Translations under genes and position numbers: made by a program
From: Polyangiaceae bacterium
Lineage (GTDB): Bacteria; Myxococcota_A; Polyangia; Polyangiales; Polyangiaceae
Length of the DNA stretch: 58,519 bases
Assembly: GCA_020849655.1 (NCBI GenBank)
Contig: JADLFU010000191.1
Location: 1 to 58,519, forward strand
Direction of reading: 5' to 3'
Notes under the pieces: generated by a model
Databases searched by the model: none
What the model saw: only the letters and a program-made list of their open reading frames with translations
What the model was told of the DNA's origin: nothing
Part shown: positions 1-10,334 of the stretch, piece by piece
Layout of the letters: every line of letters begins with the position of its first letter
How positions within the stretch are numbered: position 1 is the first letter of the stretch

Positions 1-78
1 GCGGTGCGCATCGTCGGGATGGACCAGGACGACAACCGCGAGCTCGCGCGGTACCTCGCCGAGCGCCGCGCGGCGTGA
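1..78 (+). CDS. C-terminal end of an unidentified protein (partial)
   Basis: Reading frame 1 is open from the window edge to TGA at 76-78 and encodes only the last 25 residues, ending in RYLAERRAA. The start lies outside the window. Too little is visible to name a family. The stop overlaps the GTG start of the next gene, so the two are probably translationally coupled. Confidence 0.5.
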   Translation, partial: AVRIVGMDQDDNRELARYLAERRAA

Positions 79-506
79 GGCGCGCCGTCGCGGTCGCGGT
101 CGCGGCGATCGCGCTCGGGTGCGACGGCGCGACCGAGCGTGATCGCCTGACGCTGCTGCGCGTCGTCGCGCTCGATCAGGAGGCGAGCCGCGCGCTCCAC
201 GGCGCCGACGAGCTGGTCGCGAAGGGTCGCGCCAAGGAGGCGTCGGAGGTCCTCGCGCGGGACGCCCGTCCCAAGGTCGAGCGCGCCGCCGCCGAGCTCA
301 CGGCCCACGAGCCCACCTCGAGCTGGGGCAAGCAGCGCGCCGGCGACGTCCGCGCCGTGCTCAGGGCTCGCCGCGAGAGCCTCGACGCCTACGCGGCGGC
401 GCTCGCGAGCGATGACGTCCAGCGGGTCATCGACGCGCTCGAGGCGCAGAAGCCCGTCGAGGCGCGCGCGATGGCGGTCGCGGCCGCCGTGCGCGCCGGA
501 CCCTAG
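75..506 (+). CDS. small predicted lipoprotein, function unknown
   Basis: 143 residues. The GTG start overlaps the preceding stop codon. The N-terminus has two arginines, a short Ala/Val-rich hydrophobic stretch and a lipobox IALGC (Cys16), so export and lipidation are likely. The rest is Ala/Arg/Glu-rich and probably helical, with no recognised domain. The gene ends tail-to-tail with the phosphogluconolactonase gene, the two 3' ends overlapping by a few bases. Not recognised beyond the lipoprotein signal. Confidence 0.6.
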   Translation: MRRAVAVAVAAIALGCDGATERDRLTLLRVVALDQEASRALHGADELVAKGRAKEASEVLARDARPKVERAAAELTAHEPTSSWGKQRAGDVRAVLRARRESLDAYAAALASDDVQRVIDALEAQKPVEARAMAVAAAVRAGP

Positions 507-1239
507 ACGAGCGCCTCGTCGAGCGGGCGGGCGGCCTCGTCGACGAGCCAGATCACCTGGCCGGTCGCGGCGCCGATCACGCGCGCCGGCGTCTCGCCCT
601 CGTCTCCTCGCGTACGCGCGCGCGCGATGGGGCCGCGCTTCGACGCGCCCTGCGCCAGCACGACCACGCGACGGGCCGCCGCGATCACCGCGCGGGACAG
701 CGTGAGGCGCGCCTCGCGGCCCTCATGGGCCGGGACGTCGAGCACCCACCGATCGGTCGCGGTGACCGCCCCGTCGCCGGGGAACAACGACGCGGTGTGG
801 CCGTCGTCGCCGATGCCGAGCCACACGACGTCGAGCGCGGGCGCCGCGCCCTCGGGCGAGACGCCGAAGCTCGCGGCGAGCGTCGCCGCGTAGCGCGCGG
901 CAGCGTCAGACAGGCTCGGCGCATCGCCCGGCATCGGGTGGAGGCCGCGCGGCGGCGACGACAGCTTCGAGAACAGCGCGGCCGACGCGGCGCCGTAGTT
1001 GCTCCTGTCGCTCGACGCGGGGACAGCGCGCTCGTCGACCCAGAACACCTCGGTGTCGGTCCAGGGCACCTGCATCGTCGCCAGCACCTCGAACATGGCC
1101 CTCGGCGTCGAGCCGCCCGACAACGCGACGCGCGCCACGCCGCGCTCGGCGATGGCCTCGTGCAGGAAGCTCACGAACATCGCGGCCGCCGTCGCGGCGA
1201 GCGCGCGGGGATCGGCGCACACGAGCAGCTCGCCGCGGT

Positions 1240-1243
<4 letters not shown>
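503..1243 (-). CDS. pgl: 6-phosphogluconolactonase
   Basis: 246 residues, the usual length for the family. It hydrolyses 6-phosphogluconolactone to 6-phosphogluconate in the oxidative pentose-phosphate pathway (cytoplasm). Visible family motifs are ALSGGSTPR near the N-terminus, FWVDERAVP, and the active-site loop GIGDDGHTASLFPG in the second half. The frame stays open upstream, but the GTG at 1243 overlaps the zwf stop by 4 nt (GTGA), the usual coupling for this pair and the reason for this start. Identity is firm. Confidence 0.92.
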
Positions 1244-2760
<1,517 letters not shown>

Positions 2761-2830
2761 CGGCGGATGCTAGTGCCGCGCACCCGAAGTCGCGAGGGGA
2801 TCGGCGCGCGGCGCGCTCAGAAATCCACGC

Positions 2831-4129
2831 TCACAGCCCGACGATGTTGTGGCCGGCGCCGCCGTGCTTGCGCATCACGTCGCGGCTGTCGACGATGAGC
2901 CGGGCCTCGCGGCGCATCCGCGCGTAGTCGACGTCGTCGTGGTCGGTGACGATGACCACGACGTCGTACGGCGCGAACGACGCCGCAGGATCGACGCTCT
3001 TCATCCTCACGCCGTGCTCGTCGACCTCGGGCACCCACGGATCCATGTACTCCACCTTCGCGCCGCGCCGCTCGAGCTCCGCGATGACGTCGAACGCGGG
3101 CGACTCGCGCATGTCGGTGATGTTCTTCTTGTACGCGACGCCGGAGATCAGCACGCGCGAGCCCTTCACGCTCCTCTCGCGGTCGTTCAGCGCGTCGGTC
3201 ACGATGCCGACGACGTAGCTCGGCATCGTGCTGTTGACCTGGTCGGCGAGCTCGATGAACTTCGCCTGGAACTTCAGCTCGCGGAGCTTCCACGAGAGGT
3301 ACAAGGGATCGATCGGGATGCAGTGCCCGCCGAGCCCCGGCCCCGGGTAGAACGGCATGAACCCGAACGGCTTCGTCGACGCGGCGCGCACGACCTCGAA
3401 CACGTCGATGCCGAGCCGCCGCGCGATCTGCGCCGTCTCGTTGACGAGGCCGATGTTCACCGCGCGGAAGGTGTTCTCGAGCAGCTTGACCATCTCGGCC
3501 GTGTCGGTGCTGGAGACGGGGACGACCGTGTCGATGATCTGCGAGTAGAGCGCCTGCCCGACCACGATACACGCGGGCGTCGAGCCGCCGAGCACCTTCG
3601 GCGTGTTGCGCGTGCCGTAGCGCTTGTTGCCCGGATCGACGCGCTCGGGGCTGAAGCACACGAACACCTGCTCGCCGAGCGCGAAGCCCTGCGTGAGCTT
3701 CGGCACCATCACCTCGCGGGTCGTGCCCGGGTACGTCGTCGACTCGAGCACGATGAGCATGCCCGGGTGCTGGTGCGCGACGATCTCCTCGGTCGCGGAG
3801 ACGATGTAGCTGATGTCAGGTTCTTTGGTCTTGTTGAGCGGCGTCGGGACGCAGACGATCACGCAGTCCGCCCGCCCGAGCACGGCGGGATCCGTCGAGG
3901 CCGAGATCTTCCCGCCGGCGACGAGCGGCTGGACGACGTCGGTCGGGATGTCCTCGATGTACGACGTGCCCCCGGAGAGCGCCGCGACCTTGCGGGGATC
4001 CTTGTCGTACCCCGTGACGTGAAACCCGGCCTTCGCGAGCTCGACGACCAGCGGCAGGCCGACGTAGCCGATGCCGATGACGACGATCTCCGCGCTGCGA
4101 TCCGCGATCTTCTCCTCGAGTGCCTTCAC
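2831..4129 (-). CDS. UDP-N-acetylhexosamine-type nucleotide-sugar 6-dehydrogenase
   Basis: 432 residues from the GTG at 4129. The frame is open further upstream, but that part is low-complexity Arg/Ala and is the antisense of the oxidase gene. It resembles the WecC/WbpA/TviB group, which oxidises C6 of UDP-sugars to uronic acids for surface polysaccharide. Seen: Rossmann motif GIGYVGLPL near residue 20, and catalytic-cysteine motif GPGLGGHCIPIDPLYLSW near residue 260. The family is secure but the exact sugar is not. It follows the multicopper oxidase with a 41-bp gap and precedes zwf. Confidence 0.88.
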   Translation of the reverse strand: MKALEEKIADRSAEIVVIGIGYVGLPLVVELAKAGFHVTGYDKDPRKVAALSGGTSYIEDIPTDVVQPLVAGGKISASTDPAVLGRADCVIVCVPTPLNKTKEPDISYIVSATEEIVAHQHPGMLIVLESTTYPGTTREVMVPKLTQGFALGEQVFVCFSPERVDPGNKRYGTRNTPKVLGGSTPACIVVGQALYSQIIDTVVPVSSTDTAEMVKLLENTFRAVNIGLVNETAQIARRLGIDVFEVVRAASTKPFGFMPFYPGPGLGGHCIPIDPLYLSWKLRELKFQAKFIELADQVNSTMPSYVVGIVTDALNDRERSVKGSRVLISGVAYKKNITDMRESPAFDVIAELERRGAKVEYMDPWVPEVDEHGVRMKSVDPAASFAPYDVVVIVTDHDDVDYARMRREARLIVDSRDVMRKHGGAGHNIVGL

Positions 4130-4170
4130 GCGCGCCCGACTACCGCAGGGTCGCGCGGGTGTCGATCGCG

Positions 4171-5520
4171 TCAGGGCTGGCGCACCGACAGGATGGTCGC
4201 CATGCCGCCGGCCGCGTGCGTCAAGAGGTGACAGTGCGCCATCCACTCGCCGGGCAGCGCGGGGCGCACGAGCACCCGCCGCGTCGAGAACGGCTCGAGC
4301 GCCGTCGTGTCCTCCCACGACTCGAACCCGGGCGGCGCGCCGTCGACCGAGAAGACGCGGAACGGGTGCCCGTGCAGGTGAAACGGGTGGCGCGTGCTCG
4401 AGAGGTTCCGCAGCTCGATGACGAGCTCCTGGCCGAGCGGCGCCGGGGTGGGCGTGACGTCGGGGAACCGCTCGCCGTTGATGCGCAGATCGCTGCCCTC
4501 GCCGCCTCCGGTGAACACCCACGTCGCGTCGACCGGTCGCGCGAGGTCGACGGCGGGCAGCGCGGGCGCCCCCCACGCTCGCGAGGCAGGCGCGTCGAGC
4601 TCGCCGGTCGGCGCGACCGAGAGCAGGGTCACCGCGTCGCCGCCGACCGGGCCGACGACCGAGTCGGGCAGCGCGACGACGTCGAACGGCGAGGCGCCGA
4701 CGCGCCACTCGACCTCGGCGCGATCCCCTGGCATCAGCGGGACCTCGTCGGCGTCGTGGGGCGCGGGGAGCAGCCCCTGATCGGTGCCGATCACGCGCAC
4801 CCCGGGCCACGACAGGCGCAGCGGCGCGTCCGCGGACGCGTTGACCAGCCGCGCGCGCACCACCGTGCCCGACGCGAGCGACAGCGACGGGGACCGCGCG
4901 CCGTTGACGAGCCACGACTGGCCGCGGCGGTAGTCCACCGACAGCGGCGTGGCGTGCGCGTGCGACGGCGGATCGAACGCCTCGCCCGGCACCTCGGAGA
5001 ACACGAGCACCACCTCCTCGGCGGCTGGATCGCGCGGATCCTCGATGATGAGCGCGCCGTAGAGGCCCGCCCTCACCTGTGTCACCGCGCCGACGTGCGG
5101 GTGGTACCAGAACGTCCCCGCGCGCTCCGCGACGAAGCGATACGTGAACCGCTCGCCGGGCGCGACCGGCGGCGCGCCATGGCCGTCACCGTCCATCTCG
5201 TACGGCAGGTGCACCCCGTGCAGATGGATCGTGGTCGGCTCCGCGAGCTGGTTGTCGAGGGTGACCTCGACGGTGTCTCCCACCCGCGCGCGCACCGTCG
5301 GCCCTGGGCTCGCGCCGCTGTAGCCGAGCCTCGTCGTCGACCCGCCGAGCGGCGCCGCGCGCAGCGACACCGCGACGTGGTCCGCGCGCGGATCGAGATC
5401 GGCCGCGAGCGGCGGCGATCCGAAAGGGGTCGTCACGACCGCATCGCGCGGCCGGTCGAGCTCTCCGCCCGCGCACGCGACGGCGGCGACGACGACGCCG
5501 AGCGCCCACGCGCGCCTCAT
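4171..5520 (-). CDS. exported multicopper oxidase
   Basis: 449 residues. The ATG at 5520 overlaps the cytochrome stop (ATGA) and directly precedes a signal sequence with a possible lipobox ending at Cys16. All four copper motifs are present: HLH at 99-101, WYHPH ending at 142, HPFHLHGHPF about 60 residues before the end, and HCHLLTHAAGGM (His429, Cys430, His431, His435, Met440). Type 1 and trinuclear copper ligands therefore look complete. The family oxidises phenols, Cu(I), Fe(II) or Mn(II) with O2, and the substrate cannot be read from sequence. Linkage to a pentaheme cytochrome suggests electron exchange with it (inference). Confidence 0.9.
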   Translation of the reverse strand: MRRAWALGVVVAAVACAGGELDRPRDAVVTTPFGSPPLAADLDPRADHVAVSLRAAPLGGSTTRLGYSGASPGPTVRARVGDTVEVTLDNQLAEPTTIHLHGVHLPYEMDGDGHGAPPVAPGERFTYRFVAERAGTFWYHPHVGAVTQVRAGLYGALIIEDPRDPAAEEVVLVFSEVPGEAFDPPSHAHATPLSVDYRRGQSWLVNGARSPSLSLASGTVVRARLVNASADAPLRLSWPGVRVIGTDQGLLPAPHDADEVPLMPGDRAEVEWRVGASPFDVVALPDSVVGPVGGDAVTLLSVAPTGELDAPASRAWGAPALPAVDLARPVDATWVFTGGGEGSDLRINGERFPDVTPTPAPLGQELVIELRNLSSTRHPFHLHGHPFRVFSVDGAPPGFESWEDTTALEPFSTRRVLVRPALPGEWMAHCHLLTHAAGGMATILSVRQP

Positions 5521-7553
5521 CGCGTCACCTCGACCTCGACGCGGTCCCGCGGGGCCCACCCGCGCTCGTCGGAGAGCCACGGAGGGAAGGCCCGGTGGAC
5601 GATCCGCGCCGTCACCTTCGGCTTCTCGCACGTGGAGGCGAACGCGTGGTGCGTGACGGCCGCGCGCCCGGGCATCAGGCGATCGTCGAAGAGCACGTCG
5701 GTCGCCATGAAGTGAGGCGCCTGCACCCGCCCCGAGGCGTCGACGAGCGCGCGCGCGAACGCGAAGCCGGGCGTGAAGGCGAGGCGCGCCGCCCGCCCGT
5801 CCGGCGTCGAGCCCGGCGCGTCCGCGAGCACGATCACGTCGCCCTTCGGCAGCGGGGCGTCGAGCGTCACCAGCCCGTCCGGCGTGACGGCCGTGATGGT
5901 GCGGACGCCGGCGAGCGCCTCCTCGGGGAGTCCCTTCTCGGACGCGGGCAGCGCGCCCTTCGCGAAGCGCCCCGGGCCGTCGTAGTCTCGCGGCGCGCCC
6001 GAGCGCGTGACGACGCGCAGCTGCTGGCCGATCCGCGCGCCGGGCCAGCGCGACCAGTCCTCGCCGGCCACCTTGCGCGCGTACGCCCCGCCGAGCTCGG
6101 GCACGACGTCGCCGCCTGTCGGCGCGAGCGCGACGCCGTCGCAGGTGGCCTCGACGAGCAGCAAGAGCGCGCGCATCGACTCACCGCTCGGCAGCGCGTG
6201 GCCGGCGCCGCGGTTGGTGAGCGTCGCGTCGACCTCGAGCGTGGCGCCCACGACGCGGGTCGAGAGGTCGAGCGTCAGCGCGAGCGCCGCGAGATCGCGC
6301 TCGCCGCGCGGCCCGCAGAACTTGTGGTCGTGCACGGCGCCCGGCGGGCGAGGCCAGCCCGACGCGAGGTCCGCGTTGGGATCGTGATGCTCTCCGCCCG
6401 CGGCGTTCGCGACGTCGAGCCGGCCGCCGTGGCAGCTCTGGCAAGGCACGCCGGCCATCGGCCCCTCCGCCCACTCGGTCGAGGTCGAGTCGACCGCGAG
6501 CACGCCGTCGGGCGCGCGCACGGACGGGGCGACCGTCACCGATAGCTCGTGGCAGCCGGTGCACAGCTGGCCGTCCTTGAAGATCGTGCGGCCGACCGAG
6601 CCCATGCGCGGCAGGCCGACGTCGCCGTAGGGGCCGAAGGTGATCGGGAGGCGGCCGCTCGGGCCGGGGCCGGGCTCGCTGGGCCGAAGGACGCGGAGCT
6701 TGCCGGCGACGCCGGGCGCGCCGAGATCGCGGATGGACTCGACCTTGTGGCAGAGATCGCAGTGGACGCCCCCGTCGAACGCCGCGTCGCGCGCCTCGAG
6801 CAGGTCCCTGCCGCCGAGCGCGCCGTCGATCGCGGGCGCGTGGCAGTCCGCGCACCCGGCGAACTTCGTCGCGGTCACGTCGCAGGGCGGGGCCGCGCAC
6901 GATGGGTTCGCGCGCGCGAGCGCCGAGTCGCCGACGTAGCAGCGCGGCGTGAGGCCGTCGGCGCCGGGGGTGCGCCCGGGGACGCGCGTGCCGCCGACGT
7001 CGGCGCACGCGTCGTCGGTGTCGCGCGCCGCCGCGGTGCCGGCGTAGAGATCATGGACGCGGGGGTTCGACGCGGACGTCGAGTGCGCGGACTCCTCGAA
7101 GCCCGCGGAGATCGCCCCGTGGCAGTGCGCGCACTCGGCCGCGGTGCCCGCGACGCCCGCGCGACCGGGGGGGCCGAAGCGGTACGCGGGATCGTCGACG
7201 TCGGCGTACGCGTGCAGCTCGAGCTCGAGGCGCGTCGACGGATCGACCCGCACGCCGCGCGCGCGCGCCGTCGGGAAGCTCGCGACGATCCAGCGCTCGC
7301 CGGGCACGCTGGGGTCGAGCGGGACCTCCGCGTCTCCCTGCCCGTTGGTGGTCACCTTGCGCTCTGCGCCGCCCTGCGACACCGACGCGCCGAAGGCGGG
7401 CACGCCGTCGATCGTGACCCGCACCCGCTGCACGGTCGCGGACGGTGCGGCGACGGGCGCCGCGCCCTCGGCGCTCTCGGACGTCTGACACGCGCCCACC
7501 GCGCCCGCGGACGCGAGGCTCACGGCGAGCGCGAGGTGCCGCGCGGTCTTCAT
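5517..7553 (-). CDS. pentaheme c-type cytochrome lipoprotein
   Basis: 678 residues from the ATG at 7553. An upstream open extension is ignored because the signal peptide starts here. Lipobox VGAC (Cys22). Residues about 40-120 resemble a small beta-sandwich of the carboxypeptidase-regulatory type. Five heme-binding CXXCH sites follow: CAHCH 141, CADCH 234, CDLCH 265, CTGCH 331 and CQSCH 371. After them comes RGAGHALPSG near 448-457, resembling a motif seen in other multiheme cytochromes. Extra His residues (HSTS, VHDL, HDHKF) could be distal ligands. It probably sits in the envelope as an electron carrier. It overlaps the multicopper oxidase by 4 nt and follows the barrel-like gene after 77 bp. 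Confidence 0.85.
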   Translation of the reverse strand: MKTARHLALAVSLASAGAVGACQTSESAEGAAPVAAPSATVQRVRVTIDGVPAFGASVSQGGAERKVTTNGQGDAEVPLDPSVPGERWIVASFPTARARGVRVDPSTRLELELHAYADVDDPAYRFGPPGRAGVAGTAAECAHCHGAISAGFEESAHSTSASNPRVHDLYAGTAAARDTDDACADVGGTRVPGRTPGADGLTPRCYVGDSALARANPSCAAPPCDVTATKFAGCADCHAPAIDGALGGRDLLEARDAAFDGGVHCDLCHKVESIRDLGAPGVAGKLRVLRPSEPGPGPSGRLPITFGPYGDVGLPRMGSVGRTIFKDGQLCTGCHELSVTVAPSVRAPDGVLAVDSTSTEWAEGPMAGVPCQSCHGGRLDVANAAGGEHHDPNADLASGWPRPPGAVHDHKFCGPRGERDLAALALTLDLSTRVVGATLEVDATLTNRGAGHALPSGESMRALLLLVEATCDGVALAPTGGDVVPELGGAYARKVAGEDWSRWPGARIGQQLRVVTRSGAPRDYDGPGRFAKGALPASEKGLPEEALAGVRTITAVTPDGLVTLDAPLPKGDVIVLADAPGSTPDGRAARLAFTPGFAFARALVDASGRVQAPHFMATDVLFDDRLMPGRAAVTHHAFASTCEKPKVTARIVHRAFPPWLSDERGWAPRDRVEVEVTR

Positions 7554-7630
7554 GGGGTGCGCGTACCACTCCTCTGCGCGTGCCGGGCGCCCAAGGCTTC
7601 GCGCATGACGGAGGTCACGCGGCGGGCGCG

Positions 7631-8554
7631 TCACGGCGAGAGCACCTGACCGCGGTGCTCGAGCGGCGCGTCCGCGGGCCCCGTCATGTCGAACGACCAG
7701 ACCCCGAGCACGTAGACGAACTGCTGCACCAGCCCCGGCCGGTCGAGCGGAAGGTCGCGCTCGTACGCAACATGCACCTCGAAGGGCGCCCTGTGGAGGA
7801 TCAGCTCGGGCGTCACGTCGAGCTCGGTCGGCCGGAGCGCGTGGCGCTCCCGGTCGGTGAAGAACGTGGTGTCCACGCCGACCGACACGAGATCGTCGAG
7901 CACCGAGAGCTCGACGTGCGCCGCGTAGCGGAGGAGCGCGAGGCCGGTGTTGTCCGGGCGCGCGGCGTACGTCGGGTTGTAGGTAAACCAACCTAGCGTC
8001 AGCCACCCCGAGACGTCTCCGCCGTGGAGGGCGGGGCCGAGCTTCCGCGCGAGGGCCGCGAGGGAGTAGAGGTACCGCGCGCGCACGTCGGCGTACGACT
8101 GCGAGAAGCCGCTCCTGTCGGCGGGGGCGTCGCGCTCGCCGCGCGCGCCGAGCTCGAGCGCGCCGGGGCCGAGCGGCCACGTCGTCGTGACGCCGGAGAT
8201 GACGTCCACCTCGCTCGGTCGAAGGACCCGCGCGCCCTTCACCTTGCGATCGGTGAAGAGGTTCACGTCGAGCGGGACGGAGAGGCGGCGCCCGATGAGA
8301 TCGAGATCGGCGTGCACCGCGTAGCGGAGGAGCGCGAGACCGGTGTTGTCAGGCCGCGCGCCGTAGCTCGGGTTGTGCAGGGAGACGCCGAGCGTGGCCG
8401 CGCCGGAGAGGTTGATCCCCTCGTCGGCGCCCTGCACGTCCCCTCCGTGCGCGCTGCCTTGCTTGTCGAGCGCGCGCGCGACGCCTGACGTGAGCAGCCC
8501 GGCGAGCGGCAGCGAGAGCGCGAAGAGGAGGGGCGGAGGGTGACGGCGCTGCAC
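7631..8554 (-). CDS. putative outer-membrane beta-barrel protein with internal duplication
   Basis: 307 residues with a cleavable-type signal peptide ending near VARA. Alternating hydrophobic/polar stretches rich in Tyr, Leu and Thr suggest a beta-barrel (inference). Two halves repeat: NPSYGARPDNTGLALLRYA then LFTDR in the first, and NPTYAARPDNTGLALLRYA then FFTDR in the second, each followed by LRP(S/T)E(V/L)DV. No heme or metal motif. It is the first gene of the minus-strand run with the pentaheme cytochrome and multicopper oxidase, so it may be the outer-membrane partner. The family is not recognised. Confidence 0.7.
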   Translation of the reverse strand: MQRRHPPPLLFALSLPLAGLLTSGVARALDKQGSAHGGDVQGADEGINLSGAATLGVSLHNPSYGARPDNTGLALLRYAVHADLDLIGRRLSVPLDVNLFTDRKVKGARVLRPSEVDVISGVTTTWPLGPGALELGARGERDAPADRSGFSQSYADVRARYLYSLAALARKLGPALHGGDVSGWLTLGWFTYNPTYAARPDNTGLALLRYAAHVELSVLDDLVSVGVDTTFFTDRERHALRPTELDVTPELILHRAPFEVHVAYERDLPLDRPGLVQQFVYVLGVWSFDMTGPADAPLEHRGQVLSP

Positions 8555-8661
8555 GCGGGCGCCCGGTTAGCACGCGCGCCGAGGCGTCGGTGAGCGCGTC
8601 GATCCTGAGGGCGCGAGGAAGCCCTCGGAGATCCCGTGCTAGCGTCCGCAGGCGCGCGGTC

Positions 8662-10131
8662 ATGAGCAGGAAGAAATTTCTCGAGGCGCTGCAGCGGGTG
8701 AGGCTGGGCGACCACGAGGGCGCGCGGCGCTCGCTCGACGATGTCGATCTGGGGTTCATCCATCGTCGCCTGCAGCACTACCTTGGCCAACCCGACCACC
8801 GCGAGGCGGCGGTCGCGCTAGAGGACGCGCTCCGCGCGAGGCTCAGCCCGAGGGAGGTGCCTGCCGACCTGGTGCCTCCGGCCTTCGAGGGGCCGCTGGC
8901 GCCCGCCGGCCCGGTCGTGCGCCAGCTCGGGTACATCGACTTCGACCACCCGGAAGCATTTCTCCGCTGGGCGTCAGCCGACTGGGACTCCCTCCCGCCG
9001 CTCGATCTCGGCGCGTTGACGTACACGGACGTGTGGGCGCTCGTCGGGCTGGCGTCGTTGCGGCTGCCCGAGCGGGGGAGGCGCCCGCCCGTCGCGGCGC
9101 TCGACCAGCGCGGGGTGGGGCGGTTCGCTCACGCCCTTGGGCTGGAGGGGGTGATGGGAGGCGCAGCGCCGACGCTGCTCGAGGCGCAGCGGACCGTGCG
9201 GCTGACGCGAGTCTCGAGCAGGGAAGCCATCGAGCCGGTCGCCGAGCGGATCGCGAGCCTGTTGCTCACGGGCGCTCGTACCCAGGACGCGCAGCTCACC
9301 GCGCGGTACGTGCTGATCGAGCTGCTCCGGAACGCGATCCAGCACAGCGGCGATCCGCTGGGAGCCGTGGTCGCGGCGCAGCGGATGGACGAGCGCCAGC
9401 ACCGGGCGCGCCCCATGATCCAGGTCGCAGTGGCAGACGCGGGCGTCGGGATCCCCCGCAGCCTGAAGCGTCAGCACCCTCACCTCGTCGACTACCGGCA
9501 GGCGCTCGAGCGCGCGCTCTTGCCCCACATCTCTGGCACCTTTCGCGAGGGGCTCACGGGCAGCTTCGAGAACGCCGGCCTCGGGCTCTACGTGATCAGC
9601 GAGATGGCGCGCAAGACGGGGGGTCGCATGCTGCTCGCGACCCCTGGCGCCGCGCTGGTGCTCCGCGCGGGGGCCGAAGGGCCCAGGTTCCTGCAGCCGC
9701 CGGGCGTGGGGTTCCCCGGGACGCTCGCCGCGTTCGAGCTCCCGATCGACGCGGAGCGCACGTACACCGAGCTCATCTCGTCGATCCTTCGCACCGCGGA
9801 GCTGCGCACCCCGAAGCGGCAGACCCACCGCTGGCTGGTGTACCGGCCGGAGCAGGCGGCGACTGTCGTTCACCTGCGCGAGGCACGCGAGGACACACTG
9901 GCGGCGGCGCGCGTCGCGGAGACGAGCCTGCGTCCCGCCATCCTCGAGCGACGCGCGGTCGTCCTCGACTTCGACGGCCTCGATCTCTGCACCCAGAGCT
10001 GGCTCCACGCGTTGCTGTACGAGGCGGTGCGGCTCGCCTGGGCGCTGCAGACCCCGGTGCACGTGGTGAACGCCGAGCCCGCGGTGGTCGAGGGGCTGCG
10101 GTTCCTCGAGGCGTACGCGCTCGGCGGGTGA
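8662..10131 (+). CDS. GHKL-type ATPase fused to C-terminal STAS-like (DUF4325-type) domain
   Basis: 489 residues, ATG at 8662. It has no transmembrane segment and no histidine-phosphotransfer helix. A Bergerat ATP site is visible: N-box ELLRNAIQHS near 220, G1 DAGVGIP near 258, and G2 GLGLYVISEM near 307. The C-terminal part, VVLDFDGLDLCTQSWLHAL near 432, resembles the STAS-like DUF4325 fold often found with such ATPases. This joins an anti-sigma-kinase-like module and an anti-anti-sigma-like module in one chain. A regulatory switch role is plausible but unproven. Divergent from the redox operon (107-bp gap). Confidence 0.7.
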   Translation: MSRKKFLEALQRVRLGDHEGARRSLDDVDLGFIHRRLQHYLGQPDHREAAVALEDALRARLSPREVPADLVPPAFEGPLAPAGPVVRQLGYIDFDHPEAFLRWASADWDSLPPLDLGALTYTDVWALVGLASLRLPERGRRPPVAALDQRGVGRFAHALGLEGVMGGAAPTLLEAQRTVRLTRVSSREAIEPVAERIASLLLTGARTQDAQLTARYVLIELLRNAIQHSGDPLGAVVAAQRMDERQHRARPMIQVAVADAGVGIPRSLKRQHPHLVDYRQALERALLPHISGTFREGLTGSFENAGLGLYVISEMARKTGGRMLLATPGAALVLRAGAEGPRFLQPPGVGFPGTLAAFELPIDAERTYTELISSILRTAELRTPKRQTHRWLVYRPEQAATVVHLREAREDTLAAARVAETSLRPAILERRAVVLDFDGLDLCTQSWLHALLYEAVRLAWALQTPVHVVNAEPAVVEGLRFLEAYALGG

Positions 10132-10147
10132 CCGCTCGTCCATACTG

Positions 10148-10187
10148 ACCCCGCGCTCACCTCTCACGCCAGCTCCCCGACGTGATG
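10148..10187. repeat. 40-bp perfect direct repeat, left copy
   Basis: Identical over 40 bases to 14579-14618; identity ends sharply at both edges. It begins 16 bp after the stop of the ATPase gene and carries a second copy of the last codons and stop of the cyclotransferase gene (stop complement at 10157-10159). Candidate attachment-site half or target duplication. Confidence 0.9.
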
Positions 10188-10334
10188 CGCCGTCGGGACC
10201 GAGCGTGCGCGCGGCCTCATCCCGAGTTGCACGAAAGTTTGCTTCGCGCTGTCCACCCCCCTCCGGGCGTCGGGTGTGCCTCGTGGATTGACAGGAGCCA
10301 CGTCGAGTGGTCCATTCTCGACCCGAGGTTTCTC

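Noticed and set aside
10288-10316. TTGACA-like promoter before the cassette protease
   Set aside because: TTGACA with 17-bp spacing is followed by TCCATT, only three of six -10 matches, which is too weak to call.
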